From positions 1 to 64,000 of the forward strand of contig DHVE01000068.1 in the NCBI GenBank assembly GCA_002412495.1: a stretch of 64,000 nt of DNA, written 5' to 3'. How positions within the stretch are numbered: the stretch's first letter is position 1; the number at the start of each line of letters is the position of its first letter. Below the pieces are notes generated by a model that was not told the DNA's origin, did not search any database, and saw only the letters and a program-made list of their open reading frames with translations. Positions 59,285 through 64,000 of this stretch are shown here, piece by piece. This stretch comes from Betaproteobacteria bacterium UBA5216 (GTDB lineage Bacteria; Pseudomonadota; Gammaproteobacteria; Burkholderiales; SG8-41). The position numbers and the translations under genes are program-made.

Positions 59285-59472
59285 TTTGACGCCGCTCCGC
59301 AAGGATGAAGTGATGGCATGATTCTATCAGTTTCAGGGGTTGCCACGGGCGTGGCGCGACCGTGCCAGGGAGGTCGCGTGTTAAACTGCCGACAAAGCGC
59401 GGGTGCAACAGTTCTCAATGACAGCCGCGGTGACATTCGGCGGCGCAGCCATCATTTCAGGAGAGTACGGCA

Positions 59473-59748
59473 ATGAGCACGTTCGATACGATTCGCGAGA
59501 TGATTGTCGATCAGTTTCAACTGGATCCGGCGCTGGTTACTCCCGAGGCGACACTCGAAGCGCTCAAAATTGATTCGCTGTCGGCGGTGGAATTCATGTT
59601 CCTGCTGGAAGAAAAATTCAACGTCGATGCCTCGGACGAACACGGCGACCTGCGCACGGTGCAGGATGTGGTTGATGAGATCGATCGCTTGCTGGCCAGG
59701 CAGCAGGGTAATGCGGATACCCGGACGGCAAGCAAGGCCGCCCCATGA
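59473..59748 (+). CDS. Acyl carrier protein
   Basis: 91 residues. The phosphopantetheine site is Ser35 in LKIDSLSAVEFMFLLEEKF, followed by the acidic helix of ACPs, and a flexible C-terminal tail (TRTASKAAP). It differs from AcpP, which has GADSLDTVELVM, and resembles the ACPs of specialised lipid clusters. Its stop overlaps the ketosynthase start by four bases, so both should be made together. A ribosome site (CAGGAGAGTACGGC) precedes the ATG. Confidence 0.93.
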   Translation: MSTFDTIREMIVDQFQLDPALVTPEATLEALKIDSLSAVEFMFLLEEKFNVDASDEHGDLRTVQDVVDEIDRLLARQQGNADTRTASKAAP

Positions 59749-60968
59749 AACGGGTTGTCGTCACTGGCACGGGGGTGATGTCCCCGTGCGGTAACGACCC
59801 TGCAACTTTTTTTGCCAACCTGCTCGCCGCCCGTTCGGGCATCGGCCGCCACTCAAAAAAATTCGACGCAGACACCACGCCCTGGCTGACGGCGGAAGTC
59901 CCGCCCTTTTCAACCGAGGGCTTCACCAAGATGCGTCTGGGCACGCTGGACCGCACCACGTTGCTCGCGTTGCTGACCGCGCGGCAAGCGATGAACGACG
60001 CCAAACTCGAGGTACGCGAGAAATCGCGTGCCGGCGTGTATTGGGGCACGGGCCTCGGCGGCGCGACCACGCTGGATGAGTCGTACCGGCTGTCGCTCGG
60101 CAATCCGGCGGCGCGCGTCAAACCCAGCACCGTGGTGATGACCATGAACAACGCCGCCGCCTCGGAAATTTCGCTCGACACCGGTTTCACCGGCCCGACG
60201 TACACCTATTCCGTCGCCTGTTCCTCGGCCGCCATCGGCATCGGCGAAGCGCTGCGTGCCATCCGCAATGGTTATTGCGATTGTGCCATCGCGGGGGGCG
60301 CGGATGCGCTGCTGACGCTGGGTTCGCTGAAAGCCTGGCATGCATTGCAGACGCTGGCGCGCGAGGACGCGGAAAACCCCACCACGTCGTGCCGCCCGTT
60401 TGCGGCGGATCGCAGTGGCTTTGTGCTCGGCGAAGGGGCGGGCGCCGTCGTGCTGGAAGAAGCGGATTCCGCCCGTGCGCGCGGCGCGACGATTTACGCC
60501 GAGCTGGCCGGCTTTGGCTCGACCAGCGACGCTTCGCACATCACCAAGCCCTCCGCTGAAGGCCAGGCACGCGCGATGCACATGGCGTTGCACGACGCCG
60601 GGCTGGCACCCGAAGACATTGGCTACATCAACGCCCATGGCACGGCAACGGCGGTGGGCGATGTGGTGGAAACCAACGCCATCAAGTGTGTGTTCGGCGC
60701 GGCGGCGCGCGTGCCGGTGAGTTCGACCAAGGCGCTGCATGGCCATCTGATGGGCGCCACCGGCGTGGTCGAGTTCATCGCGGCGCTGCTGGCGATGCGC
60801 GAAAGTGTTATTCCGCCGACTGCCCATTTGCACAATCCCGATCCGGCGTGTGATCTGGATTACGTGCCGAACACCGCGCGGCGTGTCGCGCCGATGCGCG
60901 CGGTGATGTCCAATTCGTTTGCCTTTGGCGGCAACAACGCGGTGCTGATTGCCACGCCCTTTAACTGA
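59745..60968 (+). CDS. Beta-ketoacyl-ACP synthase (FabF-like)
   Basis: 407 residues of the condensing-enzyme family. The Cys-His-His triad is complete: Cys159 in YSVACSSAAIGIGEAL, His298 in INAHGTATAVGD and His334 in KALHGHLMGATG. It should extend an acyl chain on the ACP encoded directly upstream (ATGA overlap). It is not the housekeeping fabF locus because no fabG, fabD or fabH is present. The last eight bases overlap the convergent PAP2 gene. Product lipid unknown. Confidence 0.93.
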   Translation: MKRVVVTGTGVMSPCGNDPATFFANLLAARSGIGRHSKKFDADTTPWLTAEVPPFSTEGFTKMRLGTLDRTTLLALLTARQAMNDAKLEVREKSRAGVYWGTGLGGATTLDESYRLSLGNPAARVKPSTVVMTMNNAAASEISLDTGFTGPTYTYSVACSSAAIGIGEALRAIRNGYCDCAIAGGADALLTLGSLKAWHALQTLAREDAENPTTSCRPFAADRSGFVLGEGAGAVVLEEADSARARGATIYAELAGFGSTSDASHITKPSAEGQARAMHMALHDAGLAPEDIGYINAHGTATAVGDVVETNAIKCVFGAAARVPVSSTKALHGHLMGATGVVEFIAALLAMRESVIPPTAHLHNPDPACDLDYVPNTARRVAPMRAVMSNSFAFGGNNAVLIATPFN

Positions 60969-61662
60969 TGCCTGGGCGCCCATGGCGCCAGGTCTCCCAG
61001 GCAAGGAGCCGGCGGCGCCGCAGCGAGAGCCACGCAAACGTGGTACCCAGCGCAAAGCCCGCCGCAGCATCGAGAAATACATGCTGTTTGGTGGCGAGGG
61101 TTGAAAACGTAATCGCGACAAACCACAGGCCGTTCAGCGCGCGTGCCGCGCCACCGGTGTTCATGTGCTTCGCGACCCGATCCAGCCAGAAAAAAGCGAA
61201 GGCCGCCGTAGCGACATGCAGCGACGGGCAGGCATTCGCCGCCGCGTCGATGCCGTGCAAGATATCGAATCCCCAGTACGGGCTGCGATCGAGGGCGTGA
61301 GGCACGAGCGTGGTCGGCCAAAAATAGAAAATCAGCAACCCCGTGATGCATAGCCCGACGACCCAGCAACCAAACGCGAGTAGTTCGCGAAGGCCCAGCA
61401 ACAAGGCGGCCGGCAGCGGCACGTACAGCCACAGCGACGCATAGATCAGCAGCGCGGGCGGATAGAACGGAATCCACGTGTCCACGGCCGTTAGCGGCAT
61501 GGGCGTGAGGGGATAGGCCGGATGCCGCAGCACATGAAAATACGCGGCAAAAAACAGAGCCATGATTAGCGTCGTGCCGACACTCTTGAGCCAGAAGAGC
61601 CGGCAAAAGCGCGGCCACAGCTGGCGCCGCCAGTCGATGGACACAGCGAAGAGGACTGGCAT
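60961..61662 (-). CDS. PAP2-superfamily membrane phosphatase/transferase
   Basis: 233 residues with about six membrane helices. Two active-site blocks are visible: CPSLHVATAAFAFFWLD (the P-S-x-H block) and STLATKQHVFLDAAAGFALG (H-x-x-x-D). The first conserved Lys-Arg block is not evident. This layout is like inositolphosphorylceramide synthase and lipid phosphatase members of the superfamily. It converges with the ketosynthase gene by eight bases and probably acts on the lipid head group of the product made by the ACP/ketosynthase pair (inference). Confidence 0.88.
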   Translation of the reverse strand: MPVLFAVSIDWRRQLWPRFCRLFWLKSVGTTLIMALFFAAYFHVLRHPAYPLTPMPLTAVDTWIPFYPPALLIYASLWLYVPLPAALLLGLRELLAFGCWVVGLCITGLLIFYFWPTTLVPHALDRSPYWGFDILHGIDAAANACPSLHVATAAFAFFWLDRVAKHMNTGGAARALNGLWFVAITFSTLATKQHVFLDAAAGFALGTTFAWLSLRRRRLLAWETWRHGRPGIS

Positions 61663-61704
61663 CAGAGCGGGTTCATCGATGCGTCGTGAACGCGCGGCGG
61701 GCGC

Positions 61705-62664
61705 CTATTTTTTACCCAGCACCACGCGCCAGCGCGCGATTTCGCCTTGCACGAATTTGCTGAACTCCTCGGGCGTGCTGGGACGCGTGACCAGCCCCAT
61801 GTCCGAAAACCGCTTTCGGATATCCGGCGCATCGAGCGCCTTGCCGATTTCCACGTTGAGCCGTTGCACGATGGCGCGCGGCGTGCCGGCGGGCGCCAGT
61901 ATGCCGCCCCAGCTTGAGAAATCGTAACCGGGTACCCCGGATTCGGCGACCGTCGGCAAATCGGGGAACGACGGGTTGCGCTGCGGCGTGCTCACCGCCA
62001 ACGCGCGCATCAGTCCGCCGCGGATGTGCGGGGCGGAAGCCGCCAGCGGATCAAACATGAAGGTGATGCGATTGGCGATGATGTCCGGATGCGCGGGCGT
62101 GCTGCCCTTGTATTGCACGCCGGTCATGCCGGGCAATCCGCCCACCATTTGCGCCATCAGCAGCGTCGCCAGTTCATGCGGGCTGCCGGTGCCGCTCGCG
62201 CCGTAAGTAATTTTGCCCGGGTTCGCCTTGGCGAACTTCAGCAACTCCGGCAACGTTTTTAACGGCGACTGCCCGCCCACCACCAGCACGTACGGCGTTA
62301 CATGCGTCATCGAAATCGGCGCGAAATCCTTGATCGTGTCGTATGGCAGATCGGGCACGTTGATGGCATTGATCGCCATGTTGGCCGCGGCCTGCAGCAG
62401 CGTGTAACCGTCAGGCTCGGCCTTGGCCACGATTTGCGAGCCAATGATTTGCGACGCGCCGGTACGGTTGTCGGCCACCACCTGTTTGCCGAGAGCCTGC
62501 GAGAGTTTGTCACCGATCAGCCGGGCGACGATGTCGCTGGGGCCGCCGGTGGGCGAGGGCACGATCACGCGGATGTTTTTGACGGGGTACGCGGGTTGAC
62601 TGCGTACGGAGAACGACGCCATTGCAATGGCGCATGAAACGGTGGCGATCAGCAGGCTGCGCAT
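61705..62664 (-). CDS. Bug/TctC tricarboxylate-type solute-binding protein
   Basis: 319 residues from the ATG at 62664 (GGAGGAACCCCGC upstream). Signal peptide MRSLLIATVSCAIAMASFSV with cleavage near RSQP. Landmarks: YPVKNIRVIVPSPTGGPSDIVAR, VVADNRTGASQIIG, EPDGYTLLQAAAN, DLPYDTIKDFAPIS, GVQYKGSTPAHPDIIANR and PTVAESGVPGYDFSSWGGILAPAGTP. The PTGGPSD loop is the variant of the ligand carboxylate loop. Downstream of a flavoprotein gene on the same strand with a 92-base gap, so they may form a receptor plus enzyme pair. Confidence 0.93.
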   Translation of the reverse strand: MRSLLIATVSCAIAMASFSVRSQPAYPVKNIRVIVPSPTGGPSDIVARLIGDKLSQALGKQVVADNRTGASQIIGSQIVAKAEPDGYTLLQAAANMAINAINVPDLPYDTIKDFAPISMTHVTPYVLVVGGQSPLKTLPELLKFAKANPGKITYGASGTGSPHELATLLMAQMVGGLPGMTGVQYKGSTPAHPDIIANRITFMFDPLAASAPHIRGGLMRALAVSTPQRNPSFPDLPTVAESGVPGYDFSSWGGILAPAGTPRAIVQRLNVEIGKALDAPDIRKRFSDMGLVTRPSTPEEFSKFVQGEIARWRVVLGKK

Positions 62665-62756
62665 GCGGGGTTCCTCCAATTTTGGCGGGGCGTGAATGCC
62701 GGGGTTACTGTAGCTGTAACAGGGTAACGGAAAATCAGACTGGGGCCGCGTGCCAA

Positions 62757-64000
62757 TTATGCCGCGCTCGTTTTCTCGATCGGTGCTTCCCGGGCCGCAT
62801 TGGCGCCCGCGATGCGTCCGAACACGATGCACTCCGCGAGATTGCCGCCGCCCTGATACACGAACTGGAACACCGAATTGATTTCACCCGCCGCGTATAA
62901 ACGCGGTATCGGCTGGTCGTCCCAATCCAGCACTTCGCGCCGGGCGTTGGACCGCAAGCCACCCTTGGTGTTGGGGCCGCCCGGATACAGCGGCAGTGCA
63001 AAAAACGGCGGTTTTTTCACCACGCCCATGGTGTCGGGTTCGGCGTTGTAATCGGGGTCGCTGCCCGCATCGCAATAACGGTTCCAGGTCTCGACCTGTT
63101 GCGTCAATGCCCCGGCATCCATTTGCGAGCGATTGTCGGGGTGCGCGCGGATTTTTTCCGCCAGTTCGGCCAGGGTGGCGCCCTGCAATATCCAGCCGTT
63201 GCGCAAGGCATTCTGGTTGCCCTTGTCCCAATCAATGTCGTTGTAGGCAGCGGCCGACGCCGCGACCAGCGGCCCGCCATCCATCAGCGTCGAATCAAAA
63301 ATCATCCACGACGGAATGCGCGGATAGCTCAGCGTCGTCGTGTCGAATTGCAACGCCTCCTTGTAGAAAATATAGCGGCTGGGGTCTTTGGTGATGCGTC
63401 GCTCGGCTGCGTAACGCCTGCCCATGTTATCGACCACAATCTCATTGGGCTTGCCCACGGCGGACGTATTAAGGCCTATTTTCAAACCGTGCCGCCGCTC
63501 GGGTATCGCGCAGATCACCCGTCCCGCGACACTGCTGACTTTACTGAGCGCGGCGCCGATTTTCAGCGCCATGCGGATGCCGTCGCCGGTGTTGGCGGGC
63601 GAGCCGTAGAACGCCCAGCCTTCCTTGCCGGGGCCGTCGAGAAACGCCTTGCGCATGCGGGCGTTGTATTCGTAGCCGCCGCTCGCAATGATCACCGCGC
63701 GGCGCGCGTGATAGACGACACGCTGGCCCTGGTGCAGCGCAGTTACGCCGATGACTGCGCCCTCGTCATTCACCAGCAGGCTTTGCGCCGCCGTGTCGTA
63801 ATGAATCGGTATCTTGCGCGACTGTACGCCAGTGAGCAGGCAGGCGTGAAATGCCTCGCCGGATTCTTTCAGCGGCTTGTCCGCCGCGGTGGTGATGCGG
63901 GCGAGCGAGGCATCATACTGCTTGTCCATGTAGGTGCTACGCAGGCACGCGTAGTGCGCGCGATCTGCGCCAGGAAAATCCGCGAACGCCGCGCCGGCAC
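62757..64000 (-). CDS. FAD-dependent oxidoreductase (fumarate reductase/KstD type), 5' part outside window
   Basis: The frame is open to the right edge, so the N-terminal FAD-binding domain with its GxGxxG lies outside. The visible 414 residues contain AVIIASGGYEYNARMRKAFL, NTGDGIRMALKIGAAL, EIVVDNMGRRYAAERR, PNTKGGLRSNARREVLDWDDQPIPRLYAAGEINSVFQFVYQGGGNLAECIVFGRIAGANAA: the flavoprotein family of fumarate reductases and 3-ketosteroid dehydrogenases. The end GGNLAECIVFGRIAG is the usual FAD-binding C-terminal block. Substrate unknown, probably an enoate or carboxylic acid. Confidence 0.9.
   Translation of the reverse strand, partial: AGAAFADFPGADRAHYACLRSTYMDKQYDASLARITTAADKPLKESGEAFHACLLTGVQSRKIPIHYDTAAQSLLVNDEGAVIGVTALHQGQRVVYHARRAVIIASGGYEYNARMRKAFLDGPGKEGWAFYGSPANTGDGIRMALKIGAALSKVSSVAGRVICAIPERRHGLKIGLNTSAVGKPNEIVVDNMGRRYAAERRITKDPSRYIFYKEALQFDTTTLSYPRIPSWMIFDSTLMDGGPLVAASAAAYNDIDWDKGNQNALRNGWILQGATLAELAEKIRAHPDNRSQMDAGALTQQVETWNRYCDAGSDPDYNAEPDTMGVVKKPPFFALPLYPGGPNTKGGLRSNARREVLDWDDQPIPRLYAAGEINSVFQFVYQGGGNLAECIVFGRIAGANAAREAPIEKTSAA

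Noticed and set aside
59910..61121. Minus-strand open frame of 403 codons
   Set aside because: Opposite to the ketosynthase gene with a complete Cys-His-His triad.

Overview
The window looks like an accessory catabolic region of a GC-rich betaproteobacterial chromosome, most probably from Burkholderiales or a relative. The main pointer is the number of Bug/TctC periplasmic solute-binding proteins: thirteen copies (eleven readable, two broken) in 64 kb. A small transcription unit near 2.9 kb also carries a perfect complement of the 16S rRNA 3' end as it is in this group. I see no ribosomal RNA, tRNA, CRISPR array, transposase or integrase, and no recognisable DNA-binding transcription regulator.

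Layout. 1-3.1 kb: partial YaeQ gene, a secreted lectin-fold protein, a short-chain dehydrogenase and an esterase, then a free-standing small RNA or small-ORF unit. 3.1-9.4 kb: a minus-strand Bug gene, then a plus-strand run of YciI, Bug, CMD, NHL propeller, Bug and TauD dioxygenase. 9.5-13.4 kb (minus): alpha/beta hydrolase, two SMP-30 propellers, a Bug pseudogene. 13.6-18.7 kb: amidohydrolase and TauD dioxygenase (plus), then hydrolase, CMD, a 68-residue protein and an amidase (minus). 18.9-29.1 kb: a frameshifted Bug gene, three MmgE/PrpD genes interleaved with Bug genes, dihydropyrimidinase, a small unknown protein and a COG0523 GTPase. 29.1-42.4 kb: lactonase propeller, Bug and family-3 binding proteins, DUF1330, amidohydrolase, cyclase, malic enzyme, a GMC oxidoreductase pair, an argininosuccinate-lyase-like enzyme with a DUF1080 lipoprotein, and a FecR protein. 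42.4-53.1 kb: four Bug genes with a DapA-like protein, a fourth MmgE/PrpD, cupin, ketopantoate-reductase-like protein, FMN 2-hydroxy-acid dehydrogenase and a third SMP-30. 53.6-64 kb: macro-domain protein, CoA transferase, two unrecognised ORFs, a molybdopterin oxidoreductase with a cytochrome b561-type anchor, a glycosyltransferase, an ACP/ketosynthase/PAP2 set, a last Bug gene and a truncated flavoprotein.

How it fits together (inference): each Bug receptor sits beside one or two enzymes acting on carboxylates, amides, lactones or hydroxy acids (PrpD, amidase, hydantoinase-type, SMP-30, TauD, CMD, cyclase, CoA transferase). The region reads as a collection of scavenging modules for small organic acids. 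No TctA or TctB membrane components occur here, so the receptors must use permeases elsewhere or act in sensing. The malic enzyme could feed C4 acids into central metabolism.

The most unusual items are the small RNA/ORF with a 15-base perfect Shine-Dalgarno at 2882-2896, a DapA-family protein lacking the Schiff-base lysine, a Bug gene whose start region is filled with hairpin repeats, a deletion remnant of a second molybdopterin oxidoreductase, and the absence of regulators.
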